Below are positions 1-12,500 of a DNA stretch of 64,000 nucleotides, piece by piece. Source of the DNA: Cinclus cinclus. Its lineage: Eukaryota; Chordata; Aves; Passeriformes; Cinclidae. The stretch covers positions 97,657,619-97,721,618 of the forward strand of contig NC_085047.1 of the NCBI RefSeq assembly GCF_963662255.1, written 5' to 3'. Below the pieces are notes generated by a model. That model saw only the letters and a list, made by a program, of their open reading frames with translations, was not told where the DNA came from and searched no databases. The translations under genes were made by a program, and so were the position numbers. The first letter of the stretch is position 1, and every line of letters begins with the position of its first letter.

Positions 1-3000
1 TCTCTGTAGCAGTCTGTTTTGATGGAAGCTCTTTGTGCACTCAGCTAAATTGTTAGACATTATGGTCAGTTTGGTTAAATAAAGGCATTTAGGGGAAATC
101 CATATTTAAGCAAGCATTGGTATTTCTGTTAAACATATTTTCCAAAAATTACTGTGGTTTTAGACATCTCTTAAAGTCTTCGTAGAAAATCAATTACTTG
201 ATTACATATGATTAGAAAATCATATGTACTTGTGCACTTTAAGTATTACTTCAGTATAATATTTGGTTTTGGCTTCAGTTTAAATTACAAATAGAAGGAC
301 ACTTGGCTGTGACCCTACAGAGGGAGAGATTAGTTTGGTAATGCAAACTATTTCAGGAACTGAGCTATACATTTATTTCTGGATCTTTGTCTTCAGTCTT
401 TTGTTTGGATTTCTCTTTGTGCTTTCTTTATAGCTGTGCTTACTACTCAATTTTTTTAAGACTTGCTTTTTAATCAGCATTCTGTGAGTCTAGCAGTACT
501 GCTTGACACAGGACTTCGACTCCATGCAATTGCTGCATCTGGAGGAGATTCTGCTGAATCACAACTCAGTATGAACAGCTAAAAAAAAATGTATTTGAAT
601 GTTCAATAGAAACCAAACATGTTGGAACTCTGGAAACTGAGAGGGATTTCTTTTAAATTTAATGTGAAATACAAAATCATGACCTATAAATTGGGACCTA
701 CTAACTAACAAATTATTATATGCATTAATCTAGTGAAAGTAGTACTCGGTATTTGCTGCTAGAGTTTTAGAAAAAGTCATCAGATCAGTTGTCTTCTCAC
801 AATTGTGTACCTTGATCTAGCCAAGGTAATAAAGCCTCATCTGGCAAATGTAACGTTTCCAGCAGCTTTTCTTCATTTCTGCTTATCAATTTAGTGAATA
901 GCTTAAAGATGAGAATCTGCTTGGGAGATTACTAGTCAGGAAAGCCCCTACTTTCTCCCTGTTAGTAATTTTACTAGAAAATCAAGAAAGAAGGGCTGAG
1001 AACTGTTGATTTTGAAATCTTGGAGGGCATAGAGACCAGAAATACTCAGTTTCTCCAATTACAGATAATTTCTTTTGTATGTATTGAATTGATTCAAAAT
1101 GTACAACTGTTTACAGGCTCGTGCGTGTTTTACATAAACCTTTATTAACTGGTAAAACACTGTTTGAAAAGATCTTATTGTATCTAAAACATGGATTTTT
1201 CTCTTTTTTCCCATTTTAATTGAAGTTTAATTTCCATTAAAAAAATTATGGCTCTGTATGTAAGAAGGGGTCATTCATTATTTTCCAGCTAAATGGTGTG
1301 TAAGAATAATAAATGTAGGCTAGCACACATTCTTCCTTAGGTGTATATGTGACACAGCTTCATGGTAAGTAAGTTGCAGTATTGACCTGGCATAAAGATT
1401 GTATTTCATTGTAGAGTAATTAGTGTGTACTAAGAAACACTGAAAAGAATAACGAAAATATCAGTGTTGTAAATGGCTGTGCAGCTCCAGGATATTTTGG
1501 CCAAGATCCACACAACATGTAGGGTGTTGGCTGAATCGAAGTGGGCGAGCTCTGGGAGGGGAAGATAAGAGCAGCAAGCCCTTCAGAAGGGGTGGGTGGG
1601 TGACACTGGGCATTCAGCTGAAGCAGTGGCCATCCTCCCTGCCAAGAGGTGCCCTGTCCCTCCTGCTGCTGCCTTCCACGGCCGGCACAGCTGGCATCGC
1701 TTCCCCTGTGAGCCAGGGGCTGGCCAGCCTTCCTCAAGGCTCAGCACTTCCAGGGAAGGCACTGGAGAAGCTGAAAAAGCCCAGGTTGGTTGGAAGCTGT
1801 TTTGCTATTCTTTCTGTGATTCATGTATGTGGACTGTGTGCAATATGTGTTTTCTGGATCGTTCTGGGGGAGGTGATAACTGAAGCACACTTACTGAAGT
1901 TTGAAGCAAATCTTAATGAGACAGAAAAAAAACTGAAATAAGTAAGGAATTAGATCTAAAACATGCATGTTCTTTTAATATTACCAATAGGATTGGAAGG
2001 AAGATACTGTTCTTGTTTTTTGCAAAATTGGATTTCAGTGAAATGCTTCAGAAAATATAGTATCAAGAATAATCAGTTACTTTGTAAGCTTTGTCCATTT
2101 GAATTGCTGACTGTTCCTCATTACTCAGAGTTTTTTTACAATGTGCATGGGTTACAGTTGAATTAGTATGTTCTATAAATGCCAGGTCTTTAAACACAAA
2201 ATATCAGAGGAGTGTAAAGAGTACATGAAGTCTTCCACCTCAACGGCTTGATGGTGTCATCACTATTAATTAATTTATTTAACTACCTAAAATGGACCTG
2301 CTTGACTTTTGAGTTCATTTCCTGGCCTGGTAGGAAGTTTGATGTATTTCTAAATTCAATACTGGTGTGTTTCATCAGAAAAGAAAAGTTGAAGAGACAT
2401 GAGAGCTGTGCCACCTTTTCTCTGGGAAGAGGTGACCATCAAGCAGGGCAGCATGGGGAAAATTTGCACCCCTTCATGTGAATCTTTTTGTTGATTATTC
2501 TCCACCTAAGGTTGATCTTAATAACCTGTTGCTTCATTGCAGAGCAAGAACATAATGAAAAAATGCATAACTTGTGGACAGTTCTTAAAGATTCTAGAAA
2601 AATCCTCAAACTATTGGAAACATAAGTCTTCTTAAATGTTTTGCACTGAGCAGAATTAGATAGTGTTTATTAAATGCCTTTTGTTTACTTTTCCACCTGC
2701 AATCATATGGTAGAATTCTCAGAACTGGTTCCATGCAGTCCAGTTCTCCCTATAAACTGAGTACTTCAAATATGCTGGTGCTGAGAGTTTCTTTCAGTCC
2801 CAAAAACATGTGAAGAAAGGAATTTAGGAAAGACTGGAAGGACGTGACTGTTGATTGGCATTACAGTATAACAAATCCTGGATATTAATTTGGATTCCCC
2901 CATATCTGTATATGTAATGTCTATTCTCAAGACAAGACTTGAAAATACAGAAAATTAGACTTCTGTGTGAAAGAGGAGATCTCTCTCCATCTTATCTTAT

Positions 3001-3138
3001 CCATCCTGCTTTGTGCAACAGTTGCCTAAGCCTAATTCTCTTTTATGTGATATTGATTAACAGCCATGCTGAGTCTCGGGCTGTCACAAGGACTAAAGGG
3101 TGTTTAATTATTCAGTTCCAATAAAGTGGAAGACAGCA

Positions 3139-3156
3139 CAGCAGCAGCAGCAGCTG
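3139..3156. repeat. Short (CAG)5 repeat
   Basis: Five CAG units end in CAGCTG. No coding context is recognised. Confidence 0.8.
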
Positions 3157-4509
3157 TAACATAAGTCATTGGTACTTCATCTCCAAAATACAAGAAATGT
3201 TCAGTAATAACACAGCAATTCTCTCCTCCTGGCTTGAAGGAAGTTAATAGAGATTTAGACTGAATATTTGGAGAATGTGTGAGTGATTGGCTTGTCCTCA
3301 AGATAACTCCATTCTTTGGGTATGTTCTTAGGCACAATGCCAAGTGATTGTACTTACATGAAAAGAACACCATTTCACCAGAGACACAATATTCCTAAAG
3401 TCGGATTTTCAAAAAGGAAGGTGTGCAAGAGCATTTTTCTGTCTGTTTGTTTATAGGTCTTATAACCTCTACATGTACATGAGTATTTCACACTTGTGAA
3501 AATCCCCAGTTCTCACAAATAGGTTCAATGTGCAAACTTGTTGTGGAAATATCTTTATATGGTTTTATATTCCACAATATATTGTGGAAACATGTTTGCA
3601 TGGTTTTGGATTTGGGCTGGGTTCAAAACAAGCATTTGATAGAATCTTTTTCAAGTTTAGAACAAGACATAGGAAGATTAAGGACACTGCTGTATTCAAC
3701 AAATAGAACTGAAATCCCTAAAACCAGAGGTATTCTGTGCCATAATGTGCCAGTGAAGCCTGCCACAAATTTGCAGCATTATTCTGCACTAGTGTTCCTC
3801 TGAAAGACGTGTTGGTGTATCTCAGTACTGGAACCATGAGGAGGTCCCAGAGCTGTAGGCTCTTGGGCCTTGGAGAATACCACTGTGTCTGCTTCATTCA
3901 TACAGTCTTCATTAGATAGCTACTTTTGTCATGGTTAAAGAAGAGATACTGGCCAAAGTGGATGTTTGACTTCATGTAGTAAGTCTGTTTAATTTTAAAT
4001 TTGCATTTTAAATGATTTTAAATATTGTGTATATTATGCAGAAATTTTTTTTGTGAGAAATACATAATTGTGAGCATGCTTCATAAGACATGTAAATAAC
4101 ATAAATAGCATCATCTGATATGAAATTGTGAGTTACATTTTGTCTGGACTGAACTGTAAGAAACATCTCAATAGAGTGTGACTTCTTAAATAAGATAGTA
4201 ACAATAGCAATAATAATGGCTTTGTTTGGATTTTTAATAACATTTTGTAGTTCAGCATTGGGAGCAATGGCAGCTTGTCCCAGAGCAGTATGCTTCTGTC
4301 TTGAAGAAGACAAAAGAGCTTGGATGTGATATTATTCATTGCTAATGAACACAAAAAACACCAGTGTGCTGATATTTAAAGGGTTTTGGGTTTATTTATG
4401 TTCATATTCAGTTTTCAATTGTGGATAGATTTTTTTTCCCCTATTTGGGGGAAGTAGGGTAGAAAACACAGGAAAAGAGGATCCTGTAGCTTGTTCTCAT
4501 GTTTTGAAA

Positions 4510-4558
4510 TTATTATTATCATCATCATCATCATCATCATCATTATCTTCTTCTTCTT
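4510..4558. repeat. Microsatellite (TAT)n-(ATC)n-(TTC)n
   Basis: Three trinucleotide runs follow one another: TAT repeats, about nine ATC units, and TTC repeats ending at 4558. Confidence 0.9.
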
Positions 4559-7500
4559 TAAAAATAGTTCCTCCTTACAGATTAAGATTCATCAGAGCAG
4601 AATAAAGATGTCAGAATGAAACAAGTGCTGTGCTTTCTTGTAAAACAGTTTATTGCCCAGTCTTTCCACCTCATTAGTAGATCTTCACATCTTTTATTCT
4701 CAGTTGTGTTAATTCTTTGGCGGTTTTAGGAATGTAGATGGAAGGCAGCTCTCTGCACCAGGGTTAAATCAGATCAGACTCTGTAGTCACAAGGCAGAGC
4801 AGAAAAAGAGTGAGTTTATGGGAAAAATCAATTGTTGGTATGCAAGAACAAATTAAAGCCAGCTTGGCTCACTGTTTATTTAAGAGATGAACTTTACTGT
4901 GACTGGCAAATAGATCAGGAACCTAAATAATGTCATTGTTTTACTCATTAAGGCTGGAGCAGTGAAATAAACTAGCACAGCCCATGTCTGTGCACGATCT
5001 CTTCAGAATGAGATGAGGTAGTGCTGTTAGAAAAAATAAATTATTTTAAATTAATTCTTTGTTGCTTCCACAGCTAGATCTTAATTAATTGGTACATGAT
5101 CAGGATAGCGCAGAGTGCTAAGTCTCTGGAGGGGCTGATTTTCTGCCCTGCCCTGTGCTGTTGAGTCCTTTAATATTTATACATGGATAAATGGATATAT
5201 ATGGTCTGCATGGATATTTTTTAACTGATACTGGATCCACAGTTCAGGGTGTAATTTTGTCATTTCACAAGCATTGTCTGGATTTAGAACAAGGTATATA
5301 AACCTCTACATTTCATTTGTATTGGATAATATTTTCAGTTACAAAAAGTCACAACAAAAAGTTGCAAAAACAGTTACAGAAAGTTTCTCAATAGTATAAT
5401 CAGTCACTGAGTGCACAGATGCACTTGTCCTATGTATAAATTTCATACTGTACTAGAAGTAAGTCCCCCAGTGTTGTGCATTCAGTTTGATTATTATTGC
5501 ATTTATTGAATGGCTGGGGTTGCTCAGCCTTTGGCCTTGGGCCCTTGGCATGCCTCAGGTGGTAAGCAAATTGCATACAAATGCACTGCTTGTCATGTCT
5601 TGCTGCTTAATTTGTTCTTTGGAGTAAGTTAGTCTCACAATAGGCAGAAACATCACAAAGCAAAAAAGCATGGGAGAGAGATGAAATATTTGCCTTGTAA
5701 AGCCCTTCCCAATATTGAGTCACTTATCTTTCATGGAAAGTAATAAATATTGAAATTAATGGCATGCTTCTGCTTTACAGAATTTGTCAGAATGTTTGCA
5801 TCTGTCAGCAGACTGCTAATAAAGTGCCCCTTCACTAACCCTGTGGTGGGTCTGCATTGTTATCTGATGGATATTTTCACAGGAAGGTAGGGAAATGCAT
5901 TGATGGAGGAATTCCTGTACCCAAAAAACTGGTCACCTGTTAATTAGGACAGATTGATTGCCTTTAATGGTAGTGACAGTCTAGAGTACATTTTTGGGGT
6001 CACAGAGTCAATACAGTGCTGTTTTTATGATGGTTTATTTTTAATGTGGTGTTTCTGAAAAGTCACACCAGTGCCTCCTTTGGAACAAAGAGTTAAACAT
6101 ATGTAGTTTTGAATAGCTCAGCAGCTCAAAGAAGTAATAAAGGACAAAAAACCAGATCATTTAACTTTTGGGTAATGGAGAACTTTGTTCTTCCAGAGTA
6201 TTCATTGCAATGCACACAACAGAAAATTACTCAGATATCAACCATGGTGTATATTAACTCATAACAGTAATATTTAATGATATATACCGAGATATGTTGC
6301 TCTTCTCGTATCAGGTTTTGTTATGTTACAGTGTATCTCACAATTATTTGGTGCATGATGTCAGGTTTTAGAAAGAATTGTCATTTTGGACAGCTCAGTA
6401 TTTATCTATTGGATTTTAATCAGACTATGTGCTATTATATCTTGCTATATTCAATTAACTCAAAATGTATTTGTAGGTCTGTGTGTCTGGCAGTTTCTGT
6501 GGCTGATGCATTCAATCTTATTAGACAGTCACTTTGATTTCTTTGGTAAATTTTTAATACTTTATGCCCAGAATGGCAAAGTGTAGTTCTCACTATTTTT
6601 TGATGACCAAGCCTGGACTACTAGAACATGCGGTCTAAACAAATAAGGCAGTATCAAGATTCTTCAAGTCTAGTGTATAATCTTTTCAGTTTAGTGATGA
6701 ACTGGAACATTTTTCCAAGTACATCATGCTTTTGGGTATTCTTTATATCATAGCATCAAAGCTTGGATGACTTTTTATCTTGTAAAATATGAGTCAGTAG
6801 GATCTGAACCCAGCTGAGTTTATGGACTAATTTCCAGCCTTAAAATGTGACAAATATAATGGATTATTTTATTTATTCCATTTGCAGTATTACATCACAA
6901 GTCCATCCTGATTGCCTTTTGCACAAACAGTGTATAGCCTGTGAGGATGAAGAGAAAGGATTTGTCACTTGCAGTCTTCTTTGTTTGGGATTCACAAAGT
7001 GTGTTTTAAGGACACCCATTGGGTGTGTGTGTCATGGTGACTTTTATATTTCATATTGTGACCATTAGCAATCACAGATAAATTTAATCATACTACTGAA
7101 AGAATACAGAAAACTGTACAGAATACTAATAATGTGAATCATGAATCTTTAAGCTCTCGGAGGATGCTCTAAAAAGAAATTATTAATCACTGGGCAAAAA
7201 TAATATAACAGCTTGAAATAGACTTTTACTTGGGTGCACATCTTAAGATTGTGGTTTAGTGTCAATACTGGATGGCAGTAGTCTCCATAAAGCAGTTCTG
7301 GCTCAGTAATGAGTTTGCAGGTCTGTTAATTACTTTAGAATCACTCAGGATTTCTCTAATGTTCATCTTCTGCTTAACTTGCTGCACCTACACCTGTGTA
7401 CTCACTCAGCACATGAACCCTTCCCTGAATTTGACGGAGATTTTATTAGTTCACTCATCTGTTAAGAAAACAAAACCAACCAGCTCAGTAAGCAAGGTTG

Positions 7501-8407
7501 GTGTTGAGACATTCCTCCAGATCGTTCCACAATTTTCTTTCTACCTAGGGGGCGAAGAGTAATATTTCACATGTTGGTACAGAAGGGTTGTGTGGAGTTT
7601 TAGTGTTACAGTGCTAAGAACCATGGCACATCCTTCAGAAATCCTGGCACTGCAGCCAGCAGACCCTGAAACACCAGCATGGTTTTGCAGCACAGCCTCT
7701 GCCGTGAAAGCTACTCCATCACTCAAGTAAATCCTGACCCATCTTGCAGTGAAAAACTGTCAATTTATTGATTTTTCTATTTCGCCCCTTTTTTTTACAC
7801 TTCCATCCTGCAAAAAAATATGCTGTAGGGAAAATGGTAGCAAAGCAATTGGTAATTCTTTATGACAAATTGCATAGAAGCAGAAGGATGCACTAGATGC
7901 TTACTAGAACTAGAGTTTAAAAATAAACATCATATATGAGCATAATGTATAAGGCTTCAAAACAGGTTAACATAGTAAGTGGCACTAAACATATTTATAG
8001 AAGTAAAGGATAAAAGTAAAATAAATATTGTAGCATCTTAATCAAAATTAGATTTCACAGAGTACAGGGGGTAGAACTATCAAGTCTGAGAGATTGGTTC
8101 CATTTGCTGTTAATGTTCAGCTCTCATGCACTGGGTTTTCTGCCCTGAAAGAAAAATATGAGTTCTCTAGAATAATCCAGCCTTTCATTCTGTTTTGCAG
8201 CCTTGTCTAAGCAGATGAATTTGATAATTCCTTAAATGGGAGATTTGCCAGCTGAGAGAAACCTAGAGGGCAACAAATGGGCAGTGATGACAGAATGTCT
8301 TGAATGCTGAGAATGTTGTTTTGATTCCACACTGTTTAAAAATATATTTGTCTAGTGGAAGGTAAAATGTTACACAGACAGATAACATAGGAGATTTCCG
8401 AGGCATT

Positions 8408-8436
8408 ACACACATACATACACACATGCACACACA
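8408..8436. repeat. Imperfect (CA)n microsatellite
   Basis: CA units are interrupted by CATA and CATG words. Confidence 0.8.
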
Positions 8437-8504
8437 GTATTTGTTTGGATTATATATTTTTTTCTGCAGCCTTAACCCAGATAAATTAAATTACAAAAGC
8501 TCTC

Positions 8505-8553
8505 AAAAAAAAAAAAGGGGGGAGAAAAAAAAAAGGAGGGGGTAGGGAGGAGG
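8505..8553. repeat. Polypurine tract
   Basis: Thirty-eight uninterrupted purines (8505-8542) consist of two A-runs separated by GGGGGGAG and followed by GGAGGGGG. After a single T, ten further purines follow. The complementary strand is pure pyrimidine. Confidence 0.85.
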
Positions 8554-9559
8554 CAGGGCACAAAGCAGTGAAATCAAAGCAGCTCTGCCTTAAGGCAGCA
8601 GAGATTTCCTTATCTTATCCTGCTGTTTCTAGGTATTGCAAAACATATGGCTCACCTTTAGGGGCAGTCCCCAAACAGTGGGAGATGTTGCATCCCATCT
8701 GTGCTGCAGCAACTGGAGGTGCAATAACAAGGTGAATTGAGGACACCAAGATGACTGTGTTTAAACTCATTGCTGGTTTACTTGACGTGGTATTGGGGGG
8801 AGGGTGGTGGGGCACATTTCATTTCTGTGGGTTTTTTTTAGCTACCATGTGGATGTGCCTTGTAAGTCTGAACTTGGGTTCTGCCGGAGAAAAAATTGTT
8901 AGGGGGAAACATGGTGGCCTGAATCAGGAGTAAAAATTCTAGGATCCCAGATACTGGGAAAAGCAAAGAAAAGGAAGAAAAGCTAAGAAGGAAAGTATTT
9001 CTCCGTCTCCCATATTGTATTCTGGCAGCAGCTGAACTGGCTGAATAGGCTCCTGTCCCCACTGTTCAAAACTGTTCAGTGTTGCTCCCATGAGATTCGT
9101 TCACTATAATCTAGCTCAGTTTGAACACTTTTTAACATTAACTCTCTGAACTCTTTAATAACAATCATTTGGACATGAGCAGCTATTCCACAGACACTGA
9201 GGGGCAGCCATGTTCAGCAGGAATGTAAGGGGAAGAGTGATTATGAGGAACAAGGGAATAATGCTGCACTAGAGAAGCTTCACTCAGGGCAAGAAGCATA
9301 ATTACTGACTGAAAGTGCACACTGCAGTGGATAGAATGGAGAATAAAGCTAGACTCACCCTGATGAAATTAACTTCCTAATACCTGTCCCCCAAAATTTC
9401 TCAGCCAAGCTTCTAAACCTCTAAGCTTATGCTGCAGAATTTTCCTAAATAATTTCAAAGGCCAGGGCGAAAAATGATTTTACACTTTTGCAACGGACTA
9501 AAACACTTTCATGCAAGCAAAATCTGTAAACTGAGATGCAAAAGATCTTTAATGATCTT

Positions 9560-9579
9560 TTTTGTTGTTGTTGTTGTTG
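9560..9579. repeat. (TTG)6 microsatellite
   Basis: Six TTG units are followed within 20 bp by an ATT-rich run. Confidence 0.85.
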
Positions 9580-12500
9580 CTTCTATCATTATTATAATTA
9601 TTATTTTACTTCAGTGAGACTTTTAGTATTAGGTCCTCCTTCTTCTGCTAATGTGATACAAGAAAACTACATATTACAATGAAGACTGAATATTCATACC
9701 CAGCTTTAGGCATCAGCATCCATATACATAAATTGAAATCAAAGTTAAGTGGCATGAACATCCCTGACATGTTCTGTCATGATATAAAAAGGATCTTTTT
9801 CATTTAATACAGCAAATAAAACTAGCTATCTTCCTGTGCAAATACTTGTTCTCATTTTTCATAGTTTTTCATGTTGCAGAAGGAAAGTTTAGCTTGCAAG
9901 ATGAAAAGACTGGTGGGTTTCCAGAACTGCAGGCCACTTCCTTTTGTTTTGAAGTCAGTAATTCTGAGACTCTGGGAAAAATCACCTTTTAATGCTGACT
10001 AAAAGTAACGTCACATACTGTCTGCATAAAATTCAGTGATATAAAATGTACATGAAGGTGTAGTGCTATATTAGGGCATGCACGTATATGTACAAATATG
10101 AATAGTCTGCATTACAATTTGAATTATTATCCTGATCTGTATGAATTTCAGGTGTTCTTAATTTATTAGTTAGCATTTAAAAAAGCAGACCTACTATTCA
10201 TTGAAAAGACCTAAATGTATTTATTTAATAAAATTAATGCACAGGTAAGCATTAAACGCTGTGGGATACTTCACATTGATGGAAGTAATAAAAGATTTTT
10301 CCCCTTTTTACTTTTAAGCTCCTTGTAAGGTTCTTGCAGGTTTTCAAGAAATGATATTTGCAGCAACAGGATCAGTGCCTTTGGACCCTAATGTAAGTGC
10401 CCTTGGATCCTTCCTAGCAAGGCTGAGGAAACTTAAGGGAGAAGGAAAGCAACTTGGCAGTTTTCTGCATTTCAAAAGTCCTTCTCCTTCCTCAACAAGT
10501 TCAACTAATTAGTTGAATTTTCAGAATTTGGTGGGGTTTTGCATTTGTTTATTAGAGTTTTGAAACTTGATACAGATTGTTTTCATCATGGCTTTGGAAA
10601 ATACTTTACAAACTTTACTATGTATGAACATACCATGATGTAGAACAAGGTATTGACTGAATGGCTTGGGTAACAATTTGCTAATGCTAAGATATTGAGT
10701 ATGTCTTTTGTGTGTCTCTTCAATGAAGTAGCATAAAGAATCACTATAAATCTGTGAGCTTCATTAGCTAAATACCTCTTGAAGCAGATAGAAGGTTGAA
10801 ATGAAACTGAAGATGGATGGATCATACCATTTATGGTGTCAGAATTGCATCAAAGCATAGAACATAGGTATATTGAGAGATAATTTATCCTATTCTTTTA
10901 CATAAGCAAACTTTTCTAACATACATACTGTTCAAAAATGTCATATATGCTATCAAAAGAGGTGAATTTTGTCTTGGTGTAGAGGTGTGGGTACCCATTT
11001 ACTCCTATATGGCATTTAATGATGAGACAGCTATTATCAACCATCAGGTTAATCAGAGTAACAAATTAACAGAACCAAAATTTATTAAAGTTATTTCCTA
11101 TAACATGCAAATGAGAATTTTGAAGTTTTTTTTCCTTGAAATTTCACTCCTGCTGCTGACTCTTAAAATATTTTATTAAAAGGTTCCAGTGTGTTGAAAT
11201 TACCTTTGTTCCTGACCAAGTCCAGGGACTGGGTTCCTCAGACCAGAGCTTTTTTACCACCAAGTTTGTGTGATGTTTATTGACAGGTTATTTCATCCAC
11301 ATCTTTTGAAATGGCTCGGGTTTTTCACAGCATGTTTACTGCAGATGACTTCATGTTCCTGCTCTTTTTTCTCATTTAGTGTATTTCTCTAGCCAGTATT
11401 CTCAGTTGTATTTTTGATATCCAGACAGTATAACCTATTAATCTGTCCTACATTTTAATTTGAGATAGATTAAAATTCACATACATACTGTAAAACTGTA
11501 ATTTAATTTAATATAAATAGTTTTTACTCCTACATCTCTACAATGATTTAGGTAAAAGGAAAAGGTAATGTTGAAAGAGAATCTGCAGTGTAACAAAAGC
11601 ATTCTGTATCTTTAATTATCAGTCTTAGCTTTATTATAGTTGTTTAACCAGCATAAACTTTATATGATCAGAAGAAGTGCCTCACATTTGGTATCTTTAA
11701 GAGCTTGGATCTGTCTGGACTCAATAAGCAATTTTTTTGGTGTTTTTATTAAACCCCTGTTTTCTATGTTAAGAGCACAACAAGCATATGTAATTTTAGT
11801 ATGGAGAGATTCTTAGTGTAGGATCCTATGATAATTCAGGACTCCAAGTCAAAGCAGGGCCAGCTTTGGTGTTAAATTATGGATACTCTAGTTTTGATCT
11901 AGTCAGGACTCCAGAAATGGAGACTGCACGGAAGTTGTCGTGCAATAAATTCATTATCTTTCTAATGCTGAAGACAATAATTACTAAGTATAAAAATCAC
12001 TTTTCAAATGCATAATACAAAGGGTGCTCTTTTTGTAGATCAATGTGTTAGGTCACTTCTGCCATGCTTTTTAGAACAGGCATTTATTTGCACTCCTAAA
12101 AGGCTCTGCATTTTTGACTGCTTGACATGACATGTCCTTCCAAGTGTACACTTCCTATCATACAAGATATGGATGTTAGTGGACTGTGGCTCCAGCTGTT
12201 TCATTCTTAGAATGATTCGTCTCCTTTTCGCTTCTGCTGCTTCTGTTAAAGGATCTTGAGAATTCAGTGCAACTATTTAAATATAAAGCTGCTGTATATT
12301 TGCTGGGAAGAATGTGTATGTATAATAATTTTGACAGTGCTTTAAAAGAGATACTATTTACTTCAAGAATTTAAAAACTGTCTCAGGCTTAGTACCCAGG
12401 AAATTCAGCTTCACTGACAATATAGCAAGTTTTTATCATAAAGTACACAAATGAAGGCAATGTTTTATTCTTTGCCTGGCAAAGACTGTTTCCTATTTAG

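Noticed and set aside
4510..4558. Regularly spaced units that might suggest a CRISPR-like array
   Set aside because: This is a trinucleotide microsatellite. No direct repeats with unique spacers occur anywhere in the window.
10211..10242. CACAG-GTAAGC donor-like site
   Set aside because: The preceding sequence is AT-rich with no acceptor at a suitable distance, so it is probably a chance donor.
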